DNA from: Candidatus Methylacidiphilales bacterium
Lineage (GTDB): Bacteria; Verrucomicrobiota; Verrucomicrobiia; Methylacidiphilales; CAZTYG01
Length of the DNA stretch: 64,000 nucleotides
Direction: 5' to 3'
Assembly (NCBI GenBank): GCA_033875315.1
Contig: JANRJG010000032.1
Span: 44,397-108,396 of the forward strand
How positions within the stretch are numbered: the stretch's first letter is position 1; every line of letters begins with the position of its first letter. The translations under genes were made by a program, and so were the position numbers. Positions 37,911-47,179 of the stretch are shown in pieces. The notes under the pieces are model-generated. The model ran no database searches. It saw only the letters and a program-made list of their open reading frames with translations, and was not told the origin of the DNA.

Positions 37911-38855
37911 TTACGAGAAAAGCACGGCCGAGAGGAGTCGGCGTCCCTTTATGGTTGCGGGATCCTTGGGGCCCCAGGCCTCGAAGAGCTCGAGCAGCTT
38001 CTTGCGGGCGCCGTCCTCGTTCCAGGTGCGGTCGCGCTTCATCAGCGCCACCAGCGCTTCGGCGGCTTCGACGCGCTTGCCTTCGGCATTGCGCACCACG
38101 GCGAGATCGAAGCAGGTCTGGTGGTCGTCGGGATTGGCGGCGAGTTTGGCTTCCAGCTCATCGGCTTCCGACAGGTCGCCGGCTTCGAGCAGCAGTTTCA
38201 GCGCCGAGGTGGCGGACGCATAGGCTTCGCCCTTGCGCTCGGCTTCGGGCACCATGTCGAGGGTCGCCTGCGCCTGTTCGGTATCGCCGACCTCAAGGAA
38301 GATCTTGGTCATGCCGAGGAGAGCCTCGACGTTTTCGGGCTGGTTCTGCAGCACCATGCCAAAAATCTGCGCGGCCTGGTTGAGGTCGCCCATGGTGGCG
38401 GCTTGCTTGGCGGCGTCGAGCGCAGTCCTGATCTGCTCTTCGATCGAGCCCGCCTTGGGCTGGCCGGGACCGGCCGAAGCGATGACCTTGTCGGCAAAGC
38501 GGCGCACTTCGCTCTCGGGCACGGCGCCCATGAAGGCATCGACCGGGCGGCCGCCCGCAAACGCGAACACGGCCGGAATCGACTGGATGCCGAGCTGGCC
38601 GGCAATGGCAGGGTTCTCGTCGATATTGATCTTCACGAGGCGGATCTTGCCGTTCTTCTCGTTGATGACCTTTTCGAGGTTGGGGGTCAGCTGGCGGCAC
38701 GGGCCGCACCAGGGTGCCCAGAAATCAACGAGCACCGGCGCCTCGAGCGAGGCATCGATGACGTCGGCCTTGAAGGCACGATCCGTCGACTCCTTGATCA
38801 GCGCTGCAACGGGGGCAGCTGCCGCCGGGCTGCCACTCGCCAGATTGATATCCAT
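37911..38855 (-). CDS. ybbN: thioredoxin-domain co-chaperone, YbbN/CnoX type
   Basis: The 314-residue protein has an N-terminal thioredoxin domain with the active-site motif WAPWCGPC (near residues 46-53) and IQSIPAVFAF, followed by a tetratricopeptide-like C-terminal region (residues 140-300, with repeated Ala-rich helices such as GDLNQAAQIFGMVLQNQPEN). That is the layout of YbbN (CnoX), a chaperone-linked thioredoxin. Both active-site cysteines are present, so disulfide activity is possible. It heads a likely operon with the LON-domain and Trm112-like genes. Confidence 0.92.
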   Translation of the reverse strand: MDINLASGSPAAAAPVAALIKESTDRAFKADVIDASLEAPVLVDFWAPWCGPCRQLTPNLEKVINEKNGKIRLVKINIDENPAIAGQLGIQSIPAVFAFAGGRPVDAFMGAVPESEVRRFADKVIASAGPGQPKAGSIEEQIRTALDAAKQAATMGDLNQAAQIFGMVLQNQPENVEALLGMTKIFLEVGDTEQAQATLDMVPEAERKGEAYASATSALKLLLEAGDLSEADELEAKLAANPDDHQTCFDLAVVRNAEGKRVEAAEALVALMKRDRTWNEDGARKKLLELFEAWGPKDPATIKGRRLLSAVLFS

Positions 38856-38910
38856 TCCGGTCCGATCCTCACCTGGATTTGGGGCTTCGCAAAACCGTCA
38901 AAACTTAGGG

Positions 38911-38939
38911 TTGCAAAGCCGCTTTCGATTAGGCATATA
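38911..38939 (+). promoter_or_regulatory. possible sigma-70 promoter of tRNA-Gly
   Basis: TTGCAA at 38911-38916 and CATATA at 38934-38939 are separated by 17 bases and lie about 47 bases before the tRNA. The -10 element is a poor match, so this is tentative. Confidence 0.35.
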
Positions 38940-38986
38940 GGCGCCCGTCGACGCGGTGCCAAGTCATCGTGAGTTGACGATGGAGT

Positions 38987-39061
38987 GCGGGTGTAGCTCA
39001 GGGGTAGAGCATAACCTTGCCAAGGTTAGGGTCGAGGGTTCGAATCCCTTCGCCCGCTCCA
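38987..39061 (+). tRNA. tRNA-Gly (anticodon GCC)
   Basis: A complete cloverleaf is visible: acceptor GCGGGTG pairing with CGCCCGC, D-arm GCTCAGGGGTAGAGC, anticodon stem CCTTG/CAAGG with loop anticodon GCC, T-arm GAGGGTTCGAATCCCTT (with GTTCGAATC), discriminator T and an encoded CCA at 39059-39061. It decodes GGC and GGU glycine codons. Confidence 0.97.
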
Positions 39062-39083
39062 AACTTCCCGACCCAGGGAAACA

Positions 39084-39110
39084 AAGGCGCCTTCGGGCGC
39101 CTTTTTGTTT
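39084..39110 (+). terminator. rho-independent terminator after tRNA-Gly
   Basis: The stem AGGCGCC/GGCGCCT with a TTCG loop is followed by TTTTTGTTT, 23 bases after the tRNA. Confidence 0.9.
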
Positions 39111-39273
39111 GCGCTGCGAAACGATCGGTCGCAGCGCAAAGTGCTGCGGCCACGACAGTTTGGCCCGCGCCGATACCCCCGAATACACTCGCCGTTAATC
39201 AAAACCGCTGAGAATGCAGGGCGTTTCAGGGCTTCGGTCCGGGGCGATTTTTTCAGCGTGAGTTTCGAGCCGC

Positions 39274-40137
39274 ATGCGCCTCATTATCGGTATTTTGACG
39301 GTTATCGGCTCTGTTCTCGGCGGTTACGCCGCGATGGGCGGCAAGCTCTATGTGCTGTTCCAGCCCTTTGAATTCGTCATCATTCTGGGTGCCGCCATCG
39401 GCGCTTTCGTCATCGGCAATACCGGGCCGGTGCTCAAGCAGACGCTCGGCGTGTTCGGCACGCTGTTCCGCGGACCGCGCTACAACAAGGCCGCCTATGT
39501 GGAACTGCTCGGGCTGCAGTTCAGCCTGTTCAAGCTGGTGCAGGCCAAGGGCTTGCTGGCGCTCGAGCCGCACATCGAAAATCCGGAAGGCTCGTCGATC
39601 TTCCAGCGCTTCCCGACCTTTGCCAAGAACCACCACGCGGTGGAGTTCCTCTGCGACTACCTGCGCATGGTCACACTCGGCACCAATGTGGTGCACGAGA
39701 TGGAAGCGCTCATGGACGAGGAACTGGAAACTCACCACCAGGAGCAGGAGCGCCTCGTGGCGGCGATCCAGTCGCTGGCCGACGGTACCCCGGCGCTCGG
39801 TATCGTGGCTGCCGTGCTCGGCGTGATCAAGACCATGGGCGCCATTTCCGAGCCGCCCGAAGTGCTCGGACACCTGATCGGCGGCGCGCTGGTGGGTACG
39901 TTCTTCGGCGTGTTCGTGGCCTATGGGTTCTTCGGACCGATGGCCCAGTCGCTCAAGAACATCTTCGAAAACGAGTCCAAGTACTTTCTCTCGATCAAGG
40001 TTGGCCTTCTTGCCCACATGTCCGGCTACGCTCCGGCCATTGCCATTGAGTTCGCCCGCAAGGCGCTGATGAGCGAAGTGCGGCCGACCTTTGCCGAGGT
40101 GGATGAAGCGACCGCCAACCTCCCCGCCCTCACCTAA
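39274..40137 (+). CDS. motA: flagellar motor stator protein MotA
   Basis: MotA and MotB form the proton channel that powers the flagellum. The 287-residue protein has four membrane spans (about 2-20, 31-49, 170-190, 200-222), the large cytoplasmic loop between spans 2 and 3, and the conserved segment DGTPALGIVAAVLGVIKTMG with the proton-path Pro and the following LVGTFFGVFVAYGFFGP. The length and the MRLIIGILTVIGSVLGGYAA start are typical of proteobacterial MotA. motB follows 20 bases later. Confidence 0.96.
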   Translation: MRLIIGILTVIGSVLGGYAAMGGKLYVLFQPFEFVIILGAAIGAFVIGNTGPVLKQTLGVFGTLFRGPRYNKAAYVELLGLQFSLFKLVQAKGLLALEPHIENPEGSSIFQRFPTFAKNHHAVEFLCDYLRMVTLGTNVVHEMEALMDEELETHHQEQERLVAAIQSLADGTPALGIVAAVLGVIKTMGAISEPPEVLGHLIGGALVGTFFGVFVAYGFFGPMAQSLKNIFENESKYFLSIKVGLLAHMSGYAPAIAIEFARKALMSEVRPTFAEVDEATANLPALT

Positions 40138-40157
40138 GCCGGGCGGGATAGAGGCCG

Positions 40158-41072
40158 ATGCGCAACGACCAGCCGTTCATCATCAAGAAGATCAAGAAGG
40201 CCGGCCATGCCCATCATGGCGGCGCCTGGAAGATTGCCTACGCGGACTTCGTGACCGCCATGATGGCCTTCTTCCTGCTGCTCTGGCTCATCTCGATGAC
40301 CACGCCCGAACAGAAGCAGGGCCTTGCCGATTATTTCGCCCCGCCCAGCATCAGCCCCTCGACCAGCGGTGCCGGCGGCGTGATGGGCGGTACGGCGCTC
40401 GATTCGACCGGCGAGAAGATGGCCGGTTCATCGAGCGACGTCGCCAAGGCGGTCACCGCCTCGCCGGACAACCAGACCGGCGAAGAGGAAGCCGCGATCG
40501 GCGGCCGTGCCGGCCAGGCCGGTACCGAGATGGATGCCAGCGAATCCTCGCGCACCAATCTCTCGTCCAGCGAAGACCAGGTGTTCCACAGCGCCGCGGC
40601 CAGCATCCGCCAGGCCTGGCAGGCCATGCCCGACATCACTGAGATCGCCGATAACCTGGTGATCGAGGAGACCAAGGAAGGGCTCAACATCCAGCTCATC
40701 GACCAGGAGGGGCGGCCGATGTTCCCCGAAGGGTCGAAATATCCGTTCGAGGCGACCCGCAAGGCCATCGCCGCCATCGCTCCGGTGCTGCAGCAACTGC
40801 CCAACCAGATCTCGATCTCGGGGCATACGGCGGCCGGCAGCCGTTATGACAATCCGCGCTATGGCGCCTGGGAGCTCTCGAGCGACCGCGCCAATGTCAC
40901 GCGCGCCATCCTCTCCGAATTCGGGCTGCGAGATGACCGGATCGACGCGGTGACCGGCAAGGCAACGGCTGAGCCGTTCTTCCCGAACGACCCATACCTG
41001 GCCGCCAACGAACGCATCAAGATCGTGGTGCTTTACCAGGCGCCGCCAGTGCCGGCGGGCATGAAGCCGTAA
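40158..41072 (+). CDS. motB: flagellar motor stator protein MotB
   Basis: The 304-residue protein has the short cytoplasmic start with KKIKKAGHAHHGGAWKIAYA, one membrane span containing the essential proton-binding Asp (YADFVTAMMAFFLLLW, Asp near residue 30), a plug segment, and a C-terminal OmpA-like peptidoglycan-binding domain (ISISGHTAAGSRYDNPRYG, then SSDRANVTRAIL). It is co-oriented with motA. No other flagellar genes are in the window. A hairpin terminator follows. Confidence 0.95.
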   Translation: MRNDQPFIIKKIKKAGHAHHGGAWKIAYADFVTAMMAFFLLLWLISMTTPEQKQGLADYFAPPSISPSTSGAGGVMGGTALDSTGEKMAGSSSDVAKAVTASPDNQTGEEEAAIGGRAGQAGTEMDASESSRTNLSSSEDQVFHSAAASIRQAWQAMPDITEIADNLVIEETKEGLNIQLIDQEGRPMFPEGSKYPFEATRKAIAAIAPVLQQLPNQISISGHTAAGSRYDNPRYGAWELSSDRANVTRAILSEFGLRDDRIDAVTGKATAEPFFPNDPYLAANERIKIVVLYQAPPVPAGMKP

Positions 41073-41107
41073 GGCTCGGGACGCGCATGCCGTCACGGAC
41101 AACAAAA

Positions 41108-41133
41108 AGCCCCGGCATCGCTGCCGGGGCTTT
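41108..41133. terminator. bidirectional hairpin terminator between motB and the 41157 gene
   Basis: The stem AGCCCCGGCA/TGCCGGGGCT with a four-base loop is flanked by AAAAA on the left and TTT on the right. It can serve both the plus-strand motB transcript and the convergent minus-strand gene. Confidence 0.85.
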
Positions 41134-41156
41134 CGATTTCTGCGCTCTGCTGCCGA

Positions 41157-41558
41157 TCAGGTCGGGCTGGCGAGGGTCTGGACGACCTGTTCGTCGAGCG
41201 GATCGCCGACTTCCACGGCCTGCGCGATCAGGACCGCGGTGTTGGCGCGGCTGGTGTCGTTGAACTGGACCGCAACGTTCTGGATCGCCTGAGCGATCAC
41301 CGGGTTGCTGACGCCGGCGGTCGAGCTCGCCAGCACCACCACGAGGTTGGCGAGCAGCGCATCGGCCTGATTGGGCGGCAGGGCCTTGGCGGCCTGCACA
41401 TAGAGCGCAACGGCGGCATTGCAGCTGTTGACGTCGACATTGGGACCGCTGCAGGCGGCCAGCACGGCGCTGGCATCGGCGGTCTGGGCGGCTGCCGGCA
41501 GAGCAGCAAATCCGGTGAGCGCAACGGTGAGCGCTGCAACGGCCATCATTGTCCGCAT
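41157..41558 (-). CDS. small secreted protein of unknown function
   Basis: The 133-residue product starts MRTMMAVAALTVALTGFAAL, a signal peptide with likely cleavage at PAAAQ. A well-placed AAGGAG ribosome site precedes the ATG at 41558. The mature part has two Cys (AACSGPNVDVNSCN) and is Ala/Val-rich with helical repeats such as ADALLANLVVVLASS. I do not recognise the family. It lies between motB and the exopolysaccharide genes and is likely periplasmic or exported. Confidence 0.75.
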   Translation of the reverse strand: MRTMMAVAALTVALTGFAALPAAAQTADASAVLAACSGPNVDVNSCNAAVALYVQAAKALPPNQADALLANLVVVLASSTAGVSNPVIAQAIQNVAVQFNDTSRANTAVLIAQAVEVGDPLDEQVVQTLASPT

Positions 41559-41758
41559 TGCGAATCTCCTTGGGACCTTTGGCGGGCAGTATGCGGTCAT
41601 AGCTCTTACCTAAACTTTACTTTTCATTCGGAAATACCCGTGAGCGACCGTTTTCGGCGCCCTCGCTTGCGCCAGCGCCAGACGTGCGGCACAAGTCGAA
41701 TCACCCGTCCGGCCGGTGATTTGCATGGCGGCGGGCAGGTACGGATCCGAGAGGCGGC

Positions 41759-42421
41759 ATGAAGCTGGGTCTGATTGCGGTGCTGACCGGCGCGGCCATG
41801 CTGACCGCGGCCGGCGCAGTGACCGCATACCAGGAACTGGACGCATTCTCCGCCGGTGGCTTTGGCCCGGCCGACCGTTTCGCTGCCCTGCAATCGCAGA
41901 GCTATCATGCAGCGCCTTCGCTGCTCGGCAAGCGGCTGGTGCTCGATGCCTGCGTGGAGGCGATCGGCGGACTCTATGGGCGCATGCAGGCGGCAACAGA
42001 CCGGCAGGCCGTGTTCGAGCATTGCCGCAGCGAGGCCGATGCCATCGCCCGCGACGTGCCGAGCTATTCATACGCCTATTATGTCGGCGCGCGGGCCGCT
42101 GCCCTCCTCGGCGACGCCGGCGGGTTTAACCGCCGCATCCTCTTTTCGCAGATGACCGGGCCGACGGAGCAATGGGTGGCGGAGCTGCGCGCTGCGCTGG
42201 TCGAAGACAATATCGGCTCGATCACCCCGGAGGTGGCCCAGCGCCACCTCGCCGATCTGCGGCTCCTCGTTGGCAGCCAGCGCGGCATTGCCAGCATTTC
42301 GAGCCGCTATATCAAGGAGCCGGCGTTCCGCGAGCGGATCACCGCGATCGTCGAAACCATGCCGGAAGCCGACCAGGCGCGCTTCGTCGCCAATGTGCGC
42401 TATGCCGCGGGGGCCTCATGA
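41759..42421 (+). CDS. membrane-anchored protein at the start of the exopolysaccharide operon
   Basis: The 220-residue protein begins with a hydrophobic anchor or signal (MKLGLIAVLTGAAMLTAAGA) followed by a soluble helical region with two or three Cys (LDACVEAIGG, VFEHCRSEAD). I do not recognise a family. Its stop overlaps the start of the O-antigen-ligase-like gene by ATGA, so it is translationally coupled to polysaccharide assembly and may act there. No catalytic motif is visible. Confidence 0.7.
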   Translation: MKLGLIAVLTGAAMLTAAGAVTAYQELDAFSAGGFGPADRFAALQSQSYHAAPSLLGKRLVLDACVEAIGGLYGRMQAATDRQAVFEHCRSEADAIARDVPSYSYAYYVGARAAALLGDAGGFNRRILFSQMTGPTEQWVAELRAALVEDNIGSITPEVAQRHLADLRLLVGSQRGIASISSRYIKEPAFRERITAIVETMPEADQARFVANVRYAAGAS

Positions 42422-43818
42422 GCAGCCTGCCGCAGGGCATCACCATCGAACGGCACATGGCCGCCGCAGGCCCCAGCGAGCATCACTCGCGGCGCAGCGG
42501 GCGGCTCAACACCGTGCTCGCCTGGTTCCTCGTTGCAGCAGTTGGGATCGCGCCGATCCCGCTGGCCAGCAACCGGCCCTTCTTCTGGGCCATGTGGGCA
42601 GGGCTGATCGGCTTCGGCGGCATCATTTATCTCGGGGCCCTCTGGCTGCGTGGCGAAGACCTGCGCGTGCCGCTCCGCCAGCTGTGGCTGCCGGCGCTGG
42701 CCTGGCTCGCCGTACTCGGCTATCTCGGCCTGCAGATGCTGCCGGTGCCGTCGAGCTTCGTCACCGTGGCAGGCGACGTGGTCGCCAGTCCGGCGCTCAG
42801 CCTCGCGCCCGGCGCGACGCTGCTCATGCTGCTGCAGCTCGCGACCTACGGGCTCTTCTTTCTCCTCATGCTGCAGGTGGCGGCCAATCGCAGCCGGGCC
42901 CGCAACGTGGGCGTGGCGCTGCTCCTGGTCATCGCCGCGCATGCGCTTTATGGCCTCGTGGCGCTGATCATCCTCGATGACTCGCTGCTGTTTTTTTCCA
43001 AATGGTCCTATGTGGGCTTTGCCACGGGTACCTTCGTCAATCGCAATTCCTTCGCCACATTCCTTGCTTCGGGCGTGGTGCTCGGCGTGCTGCTGGCGCT
43101 GCGCGAGTTTCGGTCTGGCCGGGCGCATGCCGGCATGGCGCCGATTTATCTGGCTGCTACCGCGATGATCTTTGCGACGCTCCTCGCGACAGGGTCGCGC
43201 ATGGGGCTTCTCGCCGGCCTCGTGGGCACCGGCCTTGCGGCACTGCTCGCCGCCGGCAAGGGTGACGCCGCCAAGGGCAGGCGCGGCCGCCTGCTGCTCG
43301 CCGCCATTCCGGTTGTGGCCGGCATCGCCCTGCTGCTGCTTTATGGCGCCAGCACGTTCGACCGGCTGGGTTCACTCGAAAACGATGCCAATGTACGCGG
43401 CGATCTCTACATGCAGGTCTTCGGCATGATCGCGGCGCGACCGTGGCTCGGCTACGGGGGCGGCACGTTCGAGGTCGCCTATCCGCTGTTTCACCAGTTG
43501 CCGGTCAGCCCGGATCTCGTCTGGGACAAGGCGCATTCGACCTATCTCAGCCTCTGGGCCGAACTCGGCCTCGTTTTCGGCTCGCTCCCCATTCTGGTTG
43601 TCGCAGGCTTTGCCGCCCTGGCGCTGCGCTTCTACCTGGCGCGCCGCGGCGACTGGACGGCGCCGGCCGCGGCCTTCTGCGTCACGGTGGTTGTGGCGCT
43701 GCACTCGATCGTCGATTTCAGCCTCGAAATGCAGGCCAATGTCTTTCTCTTCCTTGCCATTCTCGCCATCGGGGTCGCCAGCCGCCCCGATATTCGCGCC
43801 GACGACGCGGAGGCCTAG
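42418..43818 (+). CDS. O-antigen ligase/polymerase-like membrane protein
   Basis: The 466-residue protein has about eleven membrane spans and the large periplasmic loop of the Wzy/WaaL family (Wzy_C). The conserved part is RGDLYMQVFGMIAARPWLGYGGGTFEVAYPLFHQ around residue 325-358 (quoted in two overlapping ideas: the GYGGGTFE core and the DKAHSTYLSLWAELGL segment), with the typical NRNSFATFLA before it. It may polymerise or ligate polysaccharide repeat units. The start ATG overlaps the previous stop. It contributes to the exopolysaccharide locus together with a second polymerase-like gene at 47176. Confidence 0.85.
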   Translation: MSSLPQGITIERHMAAAGPSEHHSRRSGRLNTVLAWFLVAAVGIAPIPLASNRPFFWAMWAGLIGFGGIIYLGALWLRGEDLRVPLRQLWLPALAWLAVLGYLGLQMLPVPSSFVTVAGDVVASPALSLAPGATLLMLLQLATYGLFFLLMLQVAANRSRARNVGVALLLVIAAHALYGLVALIILDDSLLFFSKWSYVGFATGTFVNRNSFATFLASGVVLGVLLALREFRSGRAHAGMAPIYLAATAMIFATLLATGSRMGLLAGLVGTGLAALLAAGKGDAAKGRRGRLLLAAIPVVAGIALLLLYGASTFDRLGSLENDANVRGDLYMQVFGMIAARPWLGYGGGTFEVAYPLFHQLPVSPDLVWDKAHSTYLSLWAELGLVFGSLPILVVAGFAALALRFYLARRGDWTAPAAAFCVTVVVALHSIVDFSLEMQANVFLFLAILAIGVASRPDIRADDAEA

Positions 43819-43821
43819 GCG

Positions 43822-44601
43822 ATGAACGCGCTCAAGGCCTGGCTCAGTGGGCTCATCGCCGGCAAGGATCCCGGCCCCGCCGCACCGCGCCTCCATGCCG
43901 CGCAGCGGCCGCCGCTGCTCTACGCCATCGGCGACGTGCATGGCTGCCTCACCGAGCTCAAGGCGCTCGAAGCCCGCATCGTTGCCGACGCCGCCAGCGA
44001 GCCGGGCGAAAAGTGGCTGGTGATGCTGGGCGACTATGTCGATCGCGGGCCGCATTCGGCGCAGGTCATCGACCACCTGCTGGCCCCGCCGCCCAAGGGC
44101 TTCAAGCGCATCTGCCTGCGCGGCAACCACGAGGCCGCCATGCTGGGGGCGCTCGATGGCGCCGGGCTCGAAACCTGGCTCGGCTGGGGCGTCGAGTCGA
44201 CGCTGGCCTCGTACGGGCTGGGCGCTGCACAGATCGCCCTGCTGTCGGGCCCGGGGCGGCTCTCGGCCAAGCAGCAGACGCTCGCCGCCTATATTCCGGA
44301 CGAGCACGCCACCTTCCTCCGCGAGCTGCCCACCATGCTCACCGTGCCCGGCTACATCTTCGTCCATGCCGGCCTCCGCCCCGGCGTCCCCCTCGCCGCC
44401 CAGCGCGACAACGATCTCCTCTGGATCCGCGGTGATTTCCTCGACACCGACCACGATTTCGGCGCCGTCATCGTCCACGGCCACACCCCCGCCGACGAGC
44501 CGTTCCTGTCGGCTTATCGGATCGGGCTGGACACGGGCTGCTTCGCCAGCGGCCGGCTCACGGGGCTCAGGGTGGACGGGGACGGGGCGTGGGTGGTGTG
44601 A
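43822..44601 (+). CDS. PPP-family serine/threonine phosphatase
   Basis: The 259-residue protein is a metallophosphoesterase with the three PPP signatures: GDVHG (residue ~37), GDYVDRG (~73) and RGNHE (~98). A later VHAGLRPG and VHGHTP complete the metal site. Bacterial PPP enzymes of this type often sit in exopolysaccharide clusters. It lies 3 bases after the O-antigen-ligase-like gene and its TGA overlaps the ATG of the next glycosyltransferase. It could dephosphorylate the tyrosine kinase at 51828 or a sugar intermediate; both are inference. Confidence 0.9.
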   Translation: MNALKAWLSGLIAGKDPGPAAPRLHAAQRPPLLYAIGDVHGCLTELKALEARIVADAASEPGEKWLVMLGDYVDRGPHSAQVIDHLLAPPPKGFKRICLRGNHEAAMLGALDGAGLETWLGWGVESTLASYGLGAAQIALLSGPGRLSAKQQTLAAYIPDEHATFLRELPTMLTVPGYIFVHAGLRPGVPLAAQRDNDLLWIRGDFLDTDHDFGAVIVHGHTPADEPFLSAYRIGLDTGCFASGRLTGLRVDGDGAWVV

Positions 44602-45905
44602 TGTTGCGTGGCTCGGGGGTCGGTGCGACCATCGAGCCGCCGAATCAGCATGTTGGGGCTCGATTGAGGATACTGATTATTGGCCTCAACTACGCGCCCG
44701 AGGCGATCGGGATTGCCGTCTATACGTCCGGCCTCGCCGAGGCGCTAACCGGCCCAGGCAACCGCATCGAGGTAATCGCCGGCCGTCCCTACTACCCAGA
44801 CTGGCGCTCGTGGAGCGGGTATTCCAGGTGGTGGTATTCCTCCAGGATGGAGAAAGGCGTGAAGGTCATACGCTGTCCGCACTACGTGCCAGCAAAGCCC
44901 AGTGGCCCTCGTCGCATCCTCCATCATGCGAGCTTTGCGCTGACCAGTCTGTTCCCATCGTTGTGGTGCGCGCTACGGTCGCGGCCGCAGCTCGTACTTG
45001 TTGTAGCCCCTTCGCTGATCGCTGCTCCCATTGGGGCTCTTGCCGCACTGGTGGCTGGTGCCAAATCCTGGCTGCATGTGCAAGATCTCGAGGTAGATGC
45101 CGCTCTGGCGACTGGCCTGGTGGGACCAGGGGCGGGTGGGCGTTTCGCGCACGCCTTCGAGCGATGGGTGCTCAGGCTTTTCGGGCGCGTCAGTTCCATC
45201 TCCGAGCAGATGTGTTCGCGGATAGCTGCGAAGGGTGTGCCGGTGGACAGGGTCTCGGAGCTCCGCAACTGGGCCGATGTGGACGAGATCAGGCCAATTG
45301 CGGGCGAGTCCCGTTATCGCGCCGAGTGGGAAATCAAACGTCCTCACGTTGCGCTGTATGCCGGGAATATCGCCAACAAGCAGGGAATCGAAATTGTCAT
45401 CGAGGCCGCACGCCGCCTCGCTGCACGTTCCGACTTGATATTCGTCATTTGTGGGCAGGGTCCCAATCGCAGCAAGCTCGAGCAGCAGGCAAGCGACCTC
45501 GATAACGTCCTGTTCAGGGATTTGCAGCCGCGAGATCGTCTCGCGGACCTGCTGGGTCTGGCGACCGTCCACCTGCTGCCACAGTTGGCTTCAGCCGCCG
45601 ATCTGGTCTTGCCGTCCAAGCTGGGGAACATGCTGGCATCGGGTCGACCCGTCGTTGCGACCGCCGGCACTGGTACCGGCCTGGAGCGAGCCGTCAAGGA
45701 CTGCGGATTTATCACCGAACCAGAAAACGGCCGAACCTTCGCAGACGCGATCGAGAGGCTTGTGGATGACGAGCCGCTCCGCGCCCAACTCGGACGGAAC
45801 GCGCGGCTGCGCGCGGAGAGCAGCTTATCTCGTGGGGCGATTGTCGGAGCCTTTGCGTCGGACCTCGCCCGCTACTGTTCTCCGTCCCGCGGGGGTAAAT
45901 CTTGA
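44601..45905 (+). CDS. family 4 glycosyltransferase, WcaI-like
   Basis: The 434-residue protein resembles colanic-acid-type WcaI glycosyltransferases of family GT4. It starts with the acceptor-domain segment LRILIIGLNYAPEAIGIAVYTSGLAEAL and has VIAGRPYYPDW and WLHVQDLEVDAAL. The C-terminal donor-binding domain has VALYAGNIANKQGIEIVIEA and ADLVLPSKLGNMLASGRPVVAT with the nucleotide-sugar-binding Glu region. From here to about 49.2 kb codon third positions look less GC-biased than in neighbouring genes, suggesting a region with different history. It starts at the ATG overlapping the phosphatase stop. Confidence 0.9.
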   Translation: MLRGSGVGATIEPPNQHVGARLRILIIGLNYAPEAIGIAVYTSGLAEALTGPGNRIEVIAGRPYYPDWRSWSGYSRWWYSSRMEKGVKVIRCPHYVPAKPSGPRRILHHASFALTSLFPSLWCALRSRPQLVLVVAPSLIAAPIGALAALVAGAKSWLHVQDLEVDAALATGLVGPGAGGRFAHAFERWVLRLFGRVSSISEQMCSRIAAKGVPVDRVSELRNWADVDEIRPIAGESRYRAEWEIKRPHVALYAGNIANKQGIEIVIEAARRLAARSDLIFVICGQGPNRSKLEQQASDLDNVLFRDLQPRDRLADLLGLATVHLLPQLASAADLVLPSKLGNMLASGRPVVATAGTGTGLERAVKDCGFITEPENGRTFADAIERLVDDEPLRAQLGRNARLRAESSLSRGAIVGAFASDLARYCSPSRGGKS

Positions 45906-47179
45906 CGGGGCCGCAGGCCGCATCAGACGTATCGCCGTTCGGGCGGGCGGCCAATTTCCTGATGCTCTGCATCGGGCTAGGGGCCGGGCAGGGCGCGCTG
46001 TTTCTCGCCAATACCTACCTCGTCGCCGACGGACGGCTGACGCGCCTGGCCGACTTTGGCTTGGCCTTCAACTTCGTAACGCTTTTCCTGATCGCGGTTG
46101 ACGCTGGGTCGATTACCACGCTGTCGCGGGAAACGGCCCTTGCCCGCTCGCGCGAGGACTTCCCCGAAAGCCTCTCGTCCGCATACTCGGCTACCACAGT
46201 CGTGCGAGTACTGCTCGCGGGTGCCATCTGCCTTGCCGCTCTCCTCTACGTGAGCGTGGCGGGTGGCGAATTTGTCACGGGCTACGCCTGGGCAGGCTGG
46301 CTCGGCCCCGTTGTGTGGTCCTTCAATTTCTCTGGCGTGCTCGACGGCCTCCGCCGGAGTGGCATGGCCGGGATGTCGTCGATTTCGATATACCTGTTCT
46401 CGGCGGTCGGGGTTATGCTAAGCGGCGACCTGCCGGATCGCGAAGCAGGGTTCCTGCTGGGGTTCTTTCTCAGTCTCGGCGTGGTGACTGCTGTCGTGGC
46501 GCAGTACGTTGCACTCCGAACGAGCGGTGTTCACCTGCGCTTTAGACGGCCGTCGGCACATTCACTGCGGTCCGCTGCGTCATCGGGGTTCCTGATGCTG
46601 CTTTACACAACGCCGGGGCAGGTCTTCGTCCGCTTCCAAATCGCCATCGCTGCGGCGGTCCTTGGGCCGGCGCAGACGGCGCTCTATTTCTACGCCAAGC
46701 AGATTGCCAGCGGATTGCAGCAATTCATTCATTTCGCGAGAAGGGATGAGTTTCCGTCCCTTACCGCCGCTCACCAGGCCACAGGGCGCCTGTCGGTTGC
46801 CGATGCGTACCGGATGCAAAGGGGTAGCCTCGTTGTCGCCGTCGCGGCGGCATTCGCCACCGGTTTTGGGTTCCTCATCGTCGCGCAGGTCATTGATGGG
46901 CTAAAGGGCGCGTCCACGGCGGTGCTGCTGGTGCTGCCCCTCGTGATCACGGCCACCATCGTGGCAACCCTGTCTTTCGCACACCTCGCGTCCGGCCAGT
47001 ATGCCCGCACGGCTTGGCCTTCGATTGCCGGCGTTCTCGCCGCCGTCCCGCTAAGTTACTGGGCCACGTCCACCTGGGGGTTGACCGGCCTCGTGCTGGC
47101 CGAGGGTCTGTCGCACCTCCTGACTTTCGCGCTGCTATGGTGGCTGCTGGCGAGCAAACCAACCGGGGCAAAGCCGTGA
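45902..47179 (+). CDS. polysaccharide flippase (Wzx-like)
   Basis: The 425-residue protein has about twelve hydrophobic spans and resembles MATE-type oligosaccharide flippases that move lipid-linked repeat units across the inner membrane. Spans include FLMLCIGLGAGQGALFLANTY, VLLAGAICLAALLYVSV, and the C-terminal VLLVLPLVITATIVATLSF. A TTG start at 45902 overlaps the preceding TGA. The next in-frame ATG would cut into the first span, so the TTG is preferred. Placement among glycosyltransferases and a polymerase supports the assignment. Confidence 0.82.
   Translation: MTGPQAASDVSPFGRAANFLMLCIGLGAGQGALFLANTYLVADGRLTRLADFGLAFNFVTLFLIAVDAGSITTLSRETALARSREDFPESLSSAYSATTVVRVLLAGAICLAALLYVSVAGGEFVTGYAWAGWLGPVVWSFNFSGVLDGLRRSGMAGMSSISIYLFSAVGVMLSGDLPDREAGFLLGFFLSLGVVTAVVAQYVALRTSGVHLRFRRPSAHSLRSAASSGFLMLLYTTPGQVFVRFQIAIAAAVLGPAQTALYFYAKQIASGLQQFIHFARRDEFPSLTAAHQATGRLSVADAYRMQRGSLVVAVAAAFATGFGFLIVAQVIDGLKGASTAVLLVLPLVITATIVATLSFAHLASGQYARTAWPSIAGVLAAVPLSYWATSTWGLTGLVLAEGLSHLLTFALLWWLLASKPTGAKP

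Noticed and set aside
47014..47175. Upstream extension of the polymerase-like gene
   Set aside because: This part of the frame lies within the flippase gene; the GTG at 47176 overlapping its stop is the better start.
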